64,000 bases of DNA from Bradyrhizobium oligotrophicum S58 (GCF_000344805.1 NC_020453.1:3505001-3569000); one strand, 5' to 3'; positions 9,634 through 19,380 are shown, counted from the first letter of the stretch. Notes: generated by a model not told the origin, from the sequence alone. Numbers and translations are program-made.

Positions 9634-11337
9634 GTGTCCGTCAAATTGAAGCTCGGCACCAAGGCGCTGATCGGCGCCGTTGTCGTGATCGCACTGAACA
9701 CAGCTCTCGTGGTCGGCGCAGCGTACTGGTCGCTGTCCTCCGATTTCACCGACCGCGCCAAACGCGACATCGAAGGTAATCTGCGCACGTTTGCGCTGAC
9801 GTTCAGCGAGACGTTCAAGGACGCCAAGGTCAGCGTGCAGAACGGCGTCGTCACGCGTATCGAGATTCCGGCAATCCCCGAGATCAAGGATCACGCGATC
9901 GTCGACCGCGCGGTGTCCTATGTCGGCGGCAGCGCCACGCTGTTCGTCGTCGACGGCAACGGCCAGTTCGTGCGCCGCTCCACCAACGTGAAGAAGGAGA
10001 ATGGCGACCGCGCGGTGGGCACGCAGCTCGCCGCTGATCACCCGGCGCAGGCGCTGCTGCGTCGCGGCGAGGCCTATAAGGGACCGGCGACGCTGTTCGG
10101 CAAGCCGTTCATGACGGCGTATTTCCCCGTCACCGATGCCGCGAGCAAGGTGATCGGCATTCTCTATGTCGGCGTTCCCATGGCCGAGCTCGACGCCATG
10201 CTGTCGCAGGCGATGCAGACCATGATCGTCGCAGCCGCCATCGCCGCGATGCTCGTGCTCGGCCTCACTTTGCTGGTCGTGCGGCGCGTGACCAAGCCCT
10301 TGACCTCCGTGACGCAGGCGCTGACCGCCATCGCCGAGGGCCGCGAGGACGTCCAGATCAAGTCCGACGACCGTGGCGACGAGATCGGCGAGATCGCCCG
10401 CAGCCTGGTCGTGTTCCGCAGTGCCGCCAGCGAGCGGCGCCGGATGCGCGAGGAGCAGACGGCGTCCTTGGCCGCGGGGATCGAGCAGCGCAAGGCCGAG
10501 CTGCAGCGCTTCGTCGATTCCTTCCAGGCCAGCATCGGCGGCATCATCGAGAACGTCTTGACCTCGTCGGGTGAGTTCGAGCGCGAGGCGCGCCAGCTGA
10601 CCCAGACGGCGCGCACGACCGCCGACCTGTCGGGACAGTCGGCCGGCGCTTCGGAAACCGCGTCCGAGCACGTCCGCACCGCGGCCGTTGCATCGGACGA
10701 GCTGTCCGGCTCGATCGCCGAGATCATCCGCCGCGTGCAGGAGTCCAACGCCATCGCCGCCGAGGCGGTCAACCAGGCGACCGCGACCGACCAGCGCATC
10801 AAGGAGCTGTCCGACGCCGGCAACCGCATCGGCGACGTCGTCAAGCTGATCACCTCGATCGCCGAGCAGACCAACCTGCTGGCGCTCAACGCCACCATCG
10901 AGGCCGCCCGCGCCGGCGATGCCGGCCGCGGCTTCGCGGTGGTCGCCCAGGAGGTCAAGACCTTGGCCGGCCAGACCGCCAAGGCGACCGAGGAGATCTC
11001 CAGCCAGATCGCCAACATGCAGACCGTGACGCAGGAATCGGTCGACGCCATCAAGGCGATCGGCTCGACCATCGAGCGCATCAACGGCATCGCCGCGTCG
11101 ATCTCGGCTGCCGTCGAACAGCAGCGCGCCGCCACGCAGAACATCACCCAGAGCGTCCGCTCGGCGGCGACCGGCACCGCCGAGGTCGTCAACAACATCC
11201 GCAGCGCGGCGCGCGGGGCCGGCGAGACCGGCGAAAGCTCCAACCGGATGTTCGCCTCGGCCCAGGCGCTGTCCAGCGAGAGCCTGCGGCTGAAGGCCGA
11301 GGTGCAGAAGTTCCTCGACGGCATGCGCGCCGCCTGA
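9634..11337 (+). CDS. Methyl-accepting chemotaxis protein with periplasmic Cache-type sensor
   Basis: 567 residues from the GTG at 9634, preceded by GGAAGG; the frame is open back to 9523, but that extension does not look like membrane-protein sequence. Order: TM1 (about 8-30), a periplasmic single Cache-like domain (about 35-190), TM2 (about 195-218), HAMP (about 218-270), then a long helical signalling domain. The hairpin-tip motif [19 protein letters not shown] begins near residue 410 and is followed by [15 protein letters not shown]. It signals to CheW/CheA and controls flagellar rotation. The ligand cannot be read from the sequence. No che genes are adjacent. Confidence 0.93.
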   Translation: MSVKLKLGTKALIGAVVVIALNTALVVGAAYWSLSSDFTDRAKRDIEGNLRTFALTFSETFKDAKVSVQNGVVTRIEIPAIPEIKDHAIVDRAVSYVGGSATLFVVDGNGQFVRRSTNVKKENGDRAVGTQLAADHPAQALLRRGEAYKGPATLFGKPFMTAYFPVTDAASKVIGILYVGVPMAELDAMLSQAMQTMIVAAAIAAMLVLGLTLLVVRRVTKPLTSVTQALTAIAEGREDVQIKSDDRGDEIGEIARSLVVFRSAASERRRMREEQTASLAAGIEQRKAELQRFVDSFQASIGGIIENVLTSSGEFEREARQLTQTARTTADLSGQSAGASETASEHVRTAAVASDELSGSIAEIIRRVQESNAIAAEAVNQATATDQRIKELSDAGNRIGDVVKLITSIAEQTNLLALNATIEAARAGDAGRGFAVVAQEVKTLAGQTAKATEEISSQIANMQTVTQESVDAIKAIGSTIERINGIAASISAAVEQQRAATQNITQSVRSAATGTAEVVNNIRSAARGAGETGESSNRMFASAQALSSESLRLKAEVQKFLDGMRAA

Positions 11338-11346
11338 CATGGCGGC

Positions 11347-12651
11347 TCACCCGTAGAGCAATCGTGGCAGGATGGTCACGATGCCCGGGAACAGGGTGAG
11401 CAGCAGCACGAAGGCGATCATGATGGCGAGATAGGGGGCGGTCACGCGGGCGATGTAGCCCAGGCCGTCCTCCGTCAGGCCCTGGATCACGAACAGGTTG
11501 AAGCCGACCGGCGGCGTGATCTGGGCCATCTCGACGGCGAGCACCAGGAAGATTCCGAACCAGACCTTGTCAAAGCCGGCGCCCTTCACGATCGGGAGCA
11601 CGATCGGTAGGGTCATCACGATCATCGAGAAGCCGTCGAGGAAGCAGCCGAGGATCAGGTAGAACACGATCAGCACGGCGATCAGCATCAACGGCGACAG
11701 GCCGAGGCCCTTCACGAAGGCGGCCACGGCTTGCGGAATGCCGAGGAACGCCGCGGCGTTGCCGAGGATAGACGCGCCGAGCACGATCAGCGCGATCATC
11801 GAGCAGGTGATGACCGAGCCGATCATCACGTCGCGCACGACCTGTCGCGACATTGCGCCCTGAAAATAGGCCACCAGCGCCGCGCCCAGCACGCCGACAG
11901 CTGCGGCTTCCGAGGGGGTGGCGAGGCCGCCATACATCGAGCCGAGCACGCAGGCGATCAGGAACAGGGCAGGCGCCAGGTCCTTCAGCGCGGCAAAGCG
12001 CTCGGCCCACGGCACCTGCGACAGCAGCGCTTCGGCCTTCGGCACCATTGCCGGTTTCAGCGTCGTGTGCAGCATCACCCAGCCCATGAAGGTGCCGGCC
12101 AGCAGCAGGCCCGGCAGCACGCCGGCGGTGAACAGCTTCAGGATCGAGACGTCGCCGAGCACGCCATAGATGATCATGATGTTCGACGGCGGAATCAGGA
12201 AGCCGAGCGTGCCGGCGCCGGCGAGCGAGCCGATCGCGATGTCGCGCGAATAGCCGCGGCGCAGCAGCTCGTTCAGCGACATCCGGCCGATGACCTGCGT
12301 GGTTGCCGCCGACGAGCCTGAGATGGCCGCGAAGATGGTGCAGCCGATGACGTTGACGTGCAGCAGGCGGCCGGGCAGCAGGCCGGCCCATGGCGCCAGG
12401 CCCTGGAACAGCGAGCGCGACAGCCGGGTGCGGAACAGCAACTCGCCCATCAGGATGAACAGCGGCAGCGCCAGCAGCTCCTGGGTGGTCAAGATGTTCC
12501 AGGCATATTGCGGAAGCAGCTTGTCCAGCGGGATCGAACGGAACATCGCCAGCAGCAGGGTCGCGGTGAAGGCAAGCGTGAGCCCGATCCACAGGCCACC
12601 GGCCAGCAGTGCGAACAGGATGACGAACAGGCTGATGACTTCGATGGTCAT
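11347..12651 (-). CDS. dctM: TRAP transporter large permease subunit (DctM)
   Basis: 434 residues with about 12 hydrophobic helices and no signal peptide, as in DctM. It forms the sodium-coupled transport channel with DctQ, fed by the periplasmic binding protein DctP. Conserved features include GELLFRT near residue 70, ISGSSAATTQVIG and IPPSNIMIIYG. dctQ lies upstream but is separated by about 365 bases carrying an intergenic repeat; in most TRAP operons dctQ and dctM abut or overlap. It converges with the chemoreceptor gene, leaving only 9 bases between the ends. Confidence 0.93.
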   Translation of the reverse strand: MTIEVISLFVILFALLAGGLWIGLTLAFTATLLLAMFRSIPLDKLLPQYAWNILTTQELLALPLFILMGELLFRTRLSRSLFQGLAPWAGLLPGRLLHVNVIGCTIFAAISGSSAATTQVIGRMSLNELLRRGYSRDIAIGSLAGAGTLGFLIPPSNIMIIYGVLGDVSILKLFTAGVLPGLLLAGTFMGWVMLHTTLKPAMVPKAEALLSQVPWAERFAALKDLAPALFLIACVLGSMYGGLATPSEAAAVGVLGAALVAYFQGAMSRQVVRDVMIGSVITCSMIALIVLGASILGNAAAFLGIPQAVAAFVKGLGLSPLMLIAVLIVFYLILGCFLDGFSMIVMTLPIVLPIVKGAGFDKVWFGIFLVLAVEMAQITPPVGFNLFVIQGLTEDGLGYIARVTAPYLAIMIAFVLLLTLFPGIVTILPRLLYG

Positions 12652-12770
12652 GGGGCGAGGGTGTCCGCGGTGAGGGGGGCGGGCGGGATGGGGCGGGCCG
12701 AGGAGGGGCCGGCCGAGCGGTCACCCGCTGAATGCTCGAGGTGGGTACACCTCGCGCGGCGAGCACGTCT

Positions 12771-12910
12771 CCACCTCGCCCCGCTTGCGGGGAGAGGTCG
12801 GATTGCATCGTTAGATGCAATCCGGTTGAGGGGGTACAGGTCTCTCCACGCACACTTCCCGTGCGTCTGCCCCTCACCCCACCCCTCTCCCCGCAAGAGC
12901 GGGGCGAGGG
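12771..12910 (+). repeat. Dispersed intergenic repeat, copy 1
   Basis: About 140 bases with an internal perfect hairpin (GATTGCATC loop GATGCAATC) and terminal CCCCGC...GCGGGG-type arms. It matches, in inverted orientation and with few differences, the element at 14741-14882. The flanks (12652-12770 and 12911-13015) show no gene. Confidence 0.9.
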
Positions 12911-13015
12911 AGCGCACCGCATGCGAGGCGAGAACTCTCCTATTAGTTAGCAGACAACTACGAAGGTCGGCTGCCACCAGCGGCGAGATGATCGACTCGA
13001 TGTACAATCGTCCCC

Positions 13016-13627
13016 TCATTCGACCGGCGACGCCTTCATCCGGTGATCCTCCAGCGGCAGGCCCAGCGCGGCCTGGATGGCGCGGGCGAGGAATTGCAGG
13101 GTCAGGAGCAGCATCCCGAAGGTGACGACGGCCTGCGGAAACCATAGCGGCGTGTCGCTCGAGGTCGAGACCTGGCCGCGGACGAACGATCCCCACGCGA
13201 ACTTCGTCATCGCCCATGTGAGGAACGTCATGAAAGCGAAGCCGGCGGCCGCGGCCAGCACCTCCAGTGCGCGCTGCAGCGGGGCCGGCACGTTCTTCAG
13301 CAGTAGCACGACGCGGATGTGACCGCCGACCCGGAGCGTCATGGCGGCGCCGAAGGTGAACGAGGCCGCCATCAGGTAGGACGAGTATTCCCAGGCGATC
13401 GAGATCGTCGGCGGGAAGAACGGCAGCACGTTGGACAGCGCCCGTGTCGTGACCTCGGCGAGCATCAGGCCCGTCAAGGTCAGCAGGCAGCCGCCGCCGA
13501 TCCAGCCGTCGAGCCGGCCGAGGCGATCGATGCCGTCGAGCAGGATGCGCAGCGGCGCTGGCGCTGCGGCGTTGAGACTCTGCTGTGCGGGGGGCGATAC
13601 GCTCGCCACGGCGATACCCTCAGCCAC
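13016..13627 (-). CDS. dctQ: TRAP transporter small permease subunit (DctQ)
   Basis: 203 residues with four hydrophobic helices, the DctQ topology. The N-terminal extension of about 35 residues is Ala/Pro-rich. Typical features are the first helix region (GGGCLLTLTGLMLAEV) and the following SIAWEYSSYLM segment, where DctQ proteins carry a conserved WxxE-like patch. Its start overlaps the end of dctP by 8 bases, indicating translational coupling. DctQ is the accessory membrane subunit needed for DctP-dependent uptake. Confidence 0.9.
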   Translation of the reverse strand: MAEGIAVASVSPPAQQSLNAAAPAPLRILLDGIDRLGRLDGWIGGGCLLTLTGLMLAEVTTRALSNVLPFFPPTISIAWEYSSYLMAASFTFGAAMTLRVGGHIRVVLLLKNVPAPLQRALEVLAAAAGFAFMTFLTWAMTKFAWGSFVRGQVSTSSDTPLWFPQAVVTFGMLLLTLQFLARAIQAALGLPLEDHRMKASPVE

Positions 13628-14621
13628 GCTTCATCTCGGCGAGATAGGCTTTCACCGGCTGCTCGGCCGCCGGCACGCGCTTGATAAACGTCTCCAGAAG
13701 CGGGGCGGTCTTGCCGCGAATCTCCGTCATCATGGCGTCCGAGACCGGCACCACCTCCATGCCGCCTTCCTTCAGCCGGCTGAGGCTGTCGGCGTCGGCC
13801 TTGAGCGAGTTGGTCCAGAAGCCGGGCTCCATCTTCGCCGCGACCTCAGTGATCGTCTTCTGCTGCTCGGCGCTGAGTGCCTTCCAGGAATCGAGGTTGA
13901 CGGTCAGCATCTGCGACGACCAGACGTGGTTGGTCGGATAGATGTATTTAAGGAACTCCCAGAACTTGCCGTCGACGCCCGACACCGCCGAGGTGGAGAC
14001 GCCCGCGACCGCGCCCGAGGCCAACGCCGGGATCGTCTCGCCCCAGGGGATCATCACCGGCGCCATGCCGATCACGTTGAGCATGTCGACCGCGTTCTTG
14101 TCGGGCACCCGGATCTTGATGTTCTTCAGGCCCGCGACGTCGGCGACCTTGGCCTTGAGGTGCAGGTACTGCGTCGGCCACGGCACGATGTAGAGGATCT
14201 TCTGGTTGTTGCGCGCGGCGACCTTTTCGTATTCGGGCCGCACATATTTGTGCAGCACCTTGAGCTCGTCCATCGAGCTGCACAGGAACGGGATGCTCTC
14301 GACGCCCATGAATGGCTCGTCACCGACCTGCTGGATGTTGAGCACGTCGGCGAGCGGCACCAGGCCGTCGCGCACCGCGCGCAGATGCTCCGGGCCCTTG
14401 AAGCCGAGCTGGCCGCCGGCTTTCACCGTGATGACGACGGCACCATTGGTCTGCGTCTTGACCGCCTCGGCGAACGCCATCGCGTTCTGGGTGTGGAAAT
14501 TGCCGTCGGGCCAGACAGTCGACATGTCCCAGTTGGTCGTCGCGGCGCGTGCCTTTGTCGGGACCTGGGTGCTGGCGAGCAGGGTGGCTGCACCTGCCGT
14601 GAACGTCCGTCGCGTGATCAT
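13620..14621 (-). CDS. dctP: TRAP transporter solute-binding protein (DctP family)
   Basis: 333 residues. The N-terminus MITRRTFTAGAATLL has a twin-arginine motif and a hydrophobic core, so export may be by Tat. The mature protein has the DctP pattern, with an Arg-containing ligand-site stretch (IKIRVPDKNAVDMLNVIGM) at about 170-188 and the following PALASGAVAGVSTSA segment. It captures a carboxylate-type ligand for DctQM. The hydantoinase genes upstream on the same strand suggest a hydantoin, oxoproline or carbamoyl amino acid ligand; this is inference. Confidence 0.92.
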   Translation of the reverse strand: MITRRTFTAGAATLLASTQVPTKARAATTNWDMSTVWPDGNFHTQNAMAFAEAVKTQTNGAVVITVKAGGQLGFKGPEHLRAVRDGLVPLADVLNIQQVGDEPFMGVESIPFLCSSMDELKVLHKYVRPEYEKVAARNNQKILYIVPWPTQYLHLKAKVADVAGLKNIKIRVPDKNAVDMLNVIGMAPVMIPWGETIPALASGAVAGVSTSAVSGVDGKFWEFLKYIYPTNHVWSSQMLTVNLDSWKALSAEQQKTITEVAAKMEPGFWTNSLKADADSLSRLKEGGMEVVPVSDAMMTEIRGKTAPLLETFIKRVPAAEQPVKAYLAEMKRG

Positions 14622-14740
14622 GGGTGTCTCCGGTATTGTTGAAATGCGAGGGTCGGGATGTCGGTGTGTTGAATTGTTTCGTTGTGAGCTGGGCCTTGTT
14701 GTTAGTTGGATCCTTAGCGGGCGCCGCGACCGCGCTGCGC

Positions 14741-14882
14741 TCCCTCTCCCCGTTCTTCACGGGGAGAGGGTTGGGGTGAGGGGCAGACGCACGGGGAGTG
14801 TTCGTGGTGAGACCTGTACCCCCTCACCCGGATTGCATCTTCGATGCAATCCGACCTCTCCCCGCAAGCGGGGCGGGGTGGA
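14741..14882 (-). repeat. Dispersed intergenic repeat, copy 2 (inverted relative to copy 1)
   Basis: The reverse complement of this stretch aligns with 12771-12910 over its full length with few changes, including the hairpin GATTGCATC/GATGCAATC. The two copies bracket dctQ and dctP in opposite orientation. The remaining gap bases (14622-14740 and 14883-14940) contain no recognisable gene. Confidence 0.9.
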
Positions 14883-14940
14883 GATCGCCGCGACAGCGCG
14901 GCTCAAATCAACATTGAGAGTGCAGGAGAGGATGATCATC

Positions 14941-16596
14941 TCACCGAGCCTGCCCATAGACCGCCGTAGCATTCTCCGCCGACACCAGACCGCTCTCGAC
15001 ATCGCTCCGCACCAGCTCTGCGGCGCGCTCCCTGGGATCGCCGATGCCCGCGCCGCCCGGTGTCAGCACCACCAGCCGGTCGTCCGGCGGTACGGTCTGG
15101 AAACCCTTTCCGCGCAGCTTCTGGCCGGACTTGAGCCCGACGTAGCCGGCCTGGCCATTGTGGCCGCCGTCGCGGCCGCGGGGTGGGTGGTCGATGCGGT
15201 CGAAGGCGGCGAGGATGTCGAACGGGGCGTCGACGCCGCTGCCGACCTCGATGATCTGGCCGAGGCCGCCGCGGGTGCGGCCGGGGCCGCCGGAATCCGG
15301 GCGCAGCTCCTTGCGCCAGAAGATCAGCGGCGTCTGCGTCTCGGCGATCTCCACCGGCGTGCCACGCACGCCTGAGGGATAGGCGGTCGCCGACAGTCCA
15401 TCCTTGTCGTAGCGCGCGCCGGTGCCGCCGTTCGACGTCACCGCCATCGAGAACCCGTAATTGCCGCCAGCGCCCGAGCGGGTCTGGCCGCGGACGTTGA
15501 GATTCCACAGGCAGGAGGTGCCTTCCGCCGGCACGCGCTCGGGGATGATCTGGCGGAGGCAGCCGAATACGACGTCGGGCAGCATCTGCCCGATGACATG
15601 GCGCGAGGCGACCGGCGCCGGCTTCGGCGCATTCAGGATCGCGCCCGAGGGCGCCGAGACCGTGAGCGGCGACAGCGAACCGGCGTTGTTGGGGATGTCA
15701 GAGGCCACCACGCAGCCAAGCCCGAAAACCGTGTAGGCCGTGGTGTAGGACAGCGGCACGTTGATGCCGAACTTCGAGGCTTGCGAGGTGCCGTCGAAGT
15801 CGACGTGGATGCCGCTCTCCGAGATCGTCAGCGCAGCCTTGAGCGTCACCGGCGCATCATAGCCGTCGACGACCATCTCGTTGCGCCAGGTGCCCTTCGG
15901 CAGCTTGGCGATCTCGGCGAGAACGGCCTCGCGCGATCGGTCGCAGACATAGTCGCCGAGCTCATCCAGCGAGGCGATGCCGAACTCGGTCATCATCTCG
16001 ACCAGGCGCTGGCAGCCGACATCGTTGCAGGCGGCGAGCGAATAGGTGTCGCCTTCGGTATCGACCGGCAGCCGGGTGTTGGCGCGGATCATCGCCATCA
16101 GCGTGTCGTTGACGACGCCCTGGTCGATCAGCTTCAGCATCGGGATGTACAGCCCCTCCATGAACACGTCGGTGCCATCAGGGCCGAAGCCAATGCCGCC
16201 GATGTCCATCAGATGGCTGGTGCACGAGAACAGGGCGACCGGCTGGCCGTCCTTGAAGCAGGGCGTGGTGACGACGAAGTCGTTGAGATGGCCGGTGCCC
16301 ATCCAGGGATCGTTGGTGATGTAGGCATCGCCCGGCTTCATCGTATGAAGCGGGAAGTGCGTGATGAAGTGCTTCACCGACTCCGCCATCGAGTTGACAT
16401 GGCCCGGCGTGCCGGTGACGGCCTGCGCCAGCATGCGTCCCTTCAAGTCGAACACGCCGGCGGAGAGGTCGCCGCATTCGCGCACGATCGGGCTGAAGGC
16501 TGTGCGCAATAGCACCTGCGCCTGCTCCTCGACCACGGCGATCAGCCGGTGCCACATGATCTGCAGGTCGATCAGGCTGGTTTGCGATGAGCTCAT
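14941..16596 (-). CDS. hyuB: Hydantoinase B / oxoprolinase family protein
   Basis: 551 residues, typical for HyuB. Family features: LIAVVEEQAQVLLRTAFSPIVRE at the N-terminus, an NDPWMGTGHLNDF metal/substrate loop near residue 90, and a GGxGARxDxDGxS-like stretch near residue 420. With HyuA it forms an ATP-dependent enzyme of the hydantoinase, oxoprolinase and acetone/acetophenone carboxylase group. Exact substrates in this family cannot be assigned from sequence. It begins only 2 bases after hyuA ends, so the two are co-transcribed, and the TRAP genes follow downstream. Confidence 0.92.
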   Translation of the reverse strand: MSSSQTSLIDLQIMWHRLIAVVEEQAQVLLRTAFSPIVRECGDLSAGVFDLKGRMLAQAVTGTPGHVNSMAESVKHFITHFPLHTMKPGDAYITNDPWMGTGHLNDFVVTTPCFKDGQPVALFSCTSHLMDIGGIGFGPDGTDVFMEGLYIPMLKLIDQGVVNDTLMAMIRANTRLPVDTEGDTYSLAACNDVGCQRLVEMMTEFGIASLDELGDYVCDRSREAVLAEIAKLPKGTWRNEMVVDGYDAPVTLKAALTISESGIHVDFDGTSQASKFGINVPLSYTTAYTVFGLGCVVASDIPNNAGSLSPLTVSAPSGAILNAPKPAPVASRHVIGQMLPDVVFGCLRQIIPERVPAEGTSCLWNLNVRGQTRSGAGGNYGFSMAVTSNGGTGARYDKDGLSATAYPSGVRGTPVEIAETQTPLIFWRKELRPDSGGPGRTRGGLGQIIEVGSGVDAPFDILAAFDRIDHPPRGRDGGHNGQAGYVGLKSGQKLRGKGFQTVPPDDRLVVLTPGGAGIGDPRERAAELVRSDVESGLVSAENATAVYGQAR

Positions 16597-16598
16597 CG

Positions 16599-18683
16599 TT
16601 AGGCCGCCTTCCGTTCCATGACGATGCTGCCGGCACCGTCGATATGCGCATCGAAGCTGTTGGAGATGAAGGTCGAGGTCTCGTCCTCCGCGATGACAGC
16701 GGGTCCGGCAATCACAGCACCGGGCGCCATCTGCTCGCGGCGATACAGCGGGATGTCGATGAAGTGCCCGGCGCGGCCGTCGAAGAATTTGCGGTGGCCG
16801 GCGGCCTTGCCCTCGGGCTTGCGCGTTACTGCGGGGACGGCGGGCGGCTGGTGCGCGTCAGTCGTCGCCAGCACCGACCAGCTCAGCACCTCGATCGCGG
16901 CACCCGGGATCGGGCGCTCGAACAAAGCGGCGTAGCCGGCCTCGAAGGTTGTACGCAGGGCGGGCAGGTCGTCGGCGGTCAGAGGACGGTTGGGTAGTTC
17001 GACGCTGATCTCGTGGCCTTGGCCGACATAGCGCATGAAAGCGGCGCGGCGCTCGCGCACCGGTGCGCCGGCCGCACCTGGCTCGACCAGTGCGCGGGCC
17101 TCGTCCGCCATCTCCTGCAGCAAGCCGGAGACGAGCGCCGTGTCGAAATCATCCAGTCGCGCATGGCGGCTGCGCACCAGCTCATAGGCGATCGGCGCGG
17201 CGAGGAAGCCGACCGCCGAGCCGACGCCGGCATTGGACGGCACGATCACCCTGGACACGCCGATCTTCTCGGCGACCCGGGCGGCGTGCAGCGGCGCAGC
17301 GCCGCCGAACGCGATCAGCGTGTGCTGGCCGATCACGGCGCCGCGCTCGACGGCGTGGACGCGTGCTGCGCTCGCCATGTTCTCGCACACCACTTCATGC
17401 ACGGCGTAGGCAGCTGTCTCCGCGTTCAAGCCGAGCGGCGCGCCGACGTCGCGGAGCAGAGCCTGCTTCGACAGTTCGGGATCGAGCTTGATGGTGCCCC
17501 CGGCAAAGGCATCCGGGTCGATCATGCCGAGCGCGACGTCGGAATCCGTCACCGCGGGACGCAGGCCGCCGCGGCCGTAGCAGGCAGGTCCCGGCTCGGA
17601 GGAGGCGCTTTCCGGTCCCACTGTGACGCGCTTCATCGCATCGATGCGCGCGATCGAGCCGCCGCCGGCGCCGATCTCGACCATCTCGATGACGGGGATG
17701 CGCACCGGCAGGCCTGAGCCTTTCAGGAAGCGCGCGGCGCGGTCGACCTCGAACACGCGCGAGCTCTCCGGCTCGAAGTTTTCGATCAGACAGATTTTTG
17801 CGGTGGTGCCGCCCATGTCGAACGACAGCACCTTGCGCTCGCCGAGCGTAGCTGCGATCTGGCCCGCGAAGATGGCGCCGCCGGCCGGGCCGGACTCGAC
17901 GAGGCGCACCGGAAAGCGCCGCGCCGTCGCGATCGAGGTCACGCCGCCGCCTGAGGTGACCAGATAAATTGCGCCGCGGAACTGCTCGATCCTCAGCGCC
18001 TGCTCCATGCGCGCGAGATAGCTGTCCATCAGCGGCTGCACATAGGCGTTGGCGACCGCGGTCGAGGTGCGCTCATATTCCCGGATTTCGGGACAGACGG
18101 CCGAGGAGAGTGTGATCGAGACGCCTGGCATCTCCTCGGCCAGGATCTCGCCCGCCCGCCGCTCATGGGCGGGATTGGCGTAGGCGTGCAGGAATGCGAT
18201 GGCGATGCTGGCGACATTCTGCGCGCGCAGCTGCGGCGCCAGCGCACGCACTGCCGCTTCGTCGAGCGGCAGTCTGGCGTCACCATGAGCATCGACGCGC
18301 TCGGGCGCGGTGAAGCGAAGGCTGCGCGGCACCAGCGGTTTCGGCTTGTCGATCGAGAGATCGTATTGGTCGTAGCGGCTCTCAGTTCCAATATCCAGAA
18401 CATCGCGGAAGCCTTCCGTCGCGATCAGCGCCGTCCTGGCGCCGCGGCGCTCGATGATGGCGTTGGTCGCAAGCGTGGTGCCGTGGATGAAGACGTCGAT
18501 GTCTGAGATGTGGGCCTTGGCGTCGGCAAGGATGAGGCGGGTGCCGTCCAGCACGGCCTGCTCCGGCTGCGTCGGCGTGGTCAGCAGCTTGCGCGTCCGG
18601 CGCTTACGGCCGATGTCGAGAACGATGTCGGTGAACGTGCCGCCGATATCGACGGCCAGCCGGACTTCGGCTCCTTCAAGCAT
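16599..18683 (-). CDS. hyuA: Hydantoinase A / oxoprolinase family protein
   Basis: 694 residues from the ATG at 18683, which has GGAG 7 bases upstream; an ATG 15 bases further out lacks this. It has the actin-like ATPase fold of HyuA: VDIGGTFTDIVLD near the N-terminus (phosphate 1), DMGGTTAKICLIE in the middle (phosphate 2), GAGGGSIARID, and EPGPACYGRGG. It partners HyuB (2-base gap). The pair probably hydrolyses a cyclic amide or carbamoyl compound imported by the TRAP system; this is inference from gene order. No regulator is adjacent. Confidence 0.92.
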   Translation of the reverse strand: MLEGAEVRLAVDIGGTFTDIVLDIGRKRRTRKLLTTPTQPEQAVLDGTRLILADAKAHISDIDVFIHGTTLATNAIIERRGARTALIATEGFRDVLDIGTESRYDQYDLSIDKPKPLVPRSLRFTAPERVDAHGDARLPLDEAAVRALAPQLRAQNVASIAIAFLHAYANPAHERRAGEILAEEMPGVSITLSSAVCPEIREYERTSTAVANAYVQPLMDSYLARMEQALRIEQFRGAIYLVTSGGGVTSIATARRFPVRLVESGPAGGAIFAGQIAATLGERKVLSFDMGGTTAKICLIENFEPESSRVFEVDRAARFLKGSGLPVRIPVIEMVEIGAGGGSIARIDAMKRVTVGPESASSEPGPACYGRGGLRPAVTDSDVALGMIDPDAFAGGTIKLDPELSKQALLRDVGAPLGLNAETAAYAVHEVVCENMASAARVHAVERGAVIGQHTLIAFGGAAPLHAARVAEKIGVSRVIVPSNAGVGSAVGFLAAPIAYELVRSRHARLDDFDTALVSGLLQEMADEARALVEPGAAGAPVRERRAAFMRYVGQGHEISVELPNRPLTADDLPALRTTFEAGYAALFERPIPGAAIEVLSWSVLATTDAHQPPAVPAVTRKPEGKAAGHRKFFDGRAGHFIDIPLYRREQMAPGAVIAGPAVIAEDETSTFISNSFDAHIDGAGSIVMERKAA

Positions 18684-18906
18684 TCCATGTCTCCGCAAGC
18701 GACGAATTGATGTGCGAGTTGAGCAAGTCCCATGCCATTGCGCCAGTGGAGAAGCAGTTTGCTGCTCTGCGTTTGGTGCGGCGCGGACTTGAAGTCGCGG
18801 TGGGGTGAGCGCTCAACCTTGCTGATCGTGGGCGATTGTTTGCTCCAGACATCGTCATGTTCATGCGCGTGAAGATGAGTATGAGACGGATGATCTTCTC
18901 CAAGCC

Positions 18907-19003
18907 GTCATTCCGGGGCGGCGCGAAGCGACGAGCCCGGAATCCATAAACACGATCGGGAGTATGGATTCCGGGCTCGCGCTCCGCGCGCCCCGGAATG
19001 ACA
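18907..19003. repeat. Long palindromic intergenic repeat
   Basis: Two arms of about 40 bases face each other around a short spacer: the left arm begins GTCATTCCGGGGC and the right arm ends GCCCCGGAATGAC. Inner segments also pair (GAGCCCGGAATCCATA with TATGGATTCCGGGCTC). As RNA this would be a very stable hairpin. It has the form of the dispersed palindromes found between genes in Bradyrhizobium. It lies just upstream of the structured element at 19082. Confidence 0.88.
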
Positions 19004-19081
19004 GCGCGCATGTTGAGCGAGCGCTCCAAACATGACCTCGCGTTCCCGCGGCATGATTAGCCCGAGTTCTGCGGCCTCATT

Positions 19082-19380
19082 CACCCTCTCTCAAACGAGA
19101 GGGTGCAGGGAATGCCGGGTGAAGGCCTCACCCATGGCCCGCCTGCGAAAAAAATGCAGGCGGCAGGAACCACAGGTAAAGCCGATCACCGGCATTCCCT
19201 GCGCGATGGTCTTCACGCTTATACGCAGTCTCCCTGGTGCGCCGGGCTGTTTGGCCACCATGATCCGCGCGATGCGTCAGCATCGGCACGAACGTGACAC
19301 CAGCTTCGGGGTGTCAGGACGCTGCGACTTCACGTCCGCAATCATGCCGGTCGTCTGCGCTGAAAAGCGCGTCCGGCATG
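19082..19380 (+). ncRNA. Candidate structured non-coding RNA or repeat element
   Basis: This stretch has a dense set of pairings. A 9-bp hairpin (19082-19090 with 19097-19105, loop TCAAAC) is followed by a long-range stem in which 19105-19121 pairs with 19187-19202 over 16 bp with one bulged G, enclosing an 8-bp hairpin (19139-19146/19156-19163). Further 3' are a 7-bp hairpin (19295-19301/19310-19316) and a nested stem (19343-19350/19373-19380) whose inner GCGCT/AGCGC arms close a GAAA tetraloop. An open frame at 19032-19514 runs through it, but its translation is Arg/Cys/Pro-rich with no domain. From memory, similar sequence recurs in Bradyrhizobiaceae genomes; this is unverified. Strand is assigned from the GAAA loop and is uncertain. 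Confidence 0.5.

Noticed and set aside
9520..11340. 606-residue minus-strand frame opposite the chemoreceptor gene
   Set aside because: Leu/Gly/Asp/Arg-rich shadow of a clear methyl-accepting chemotaxis protein; no domain.
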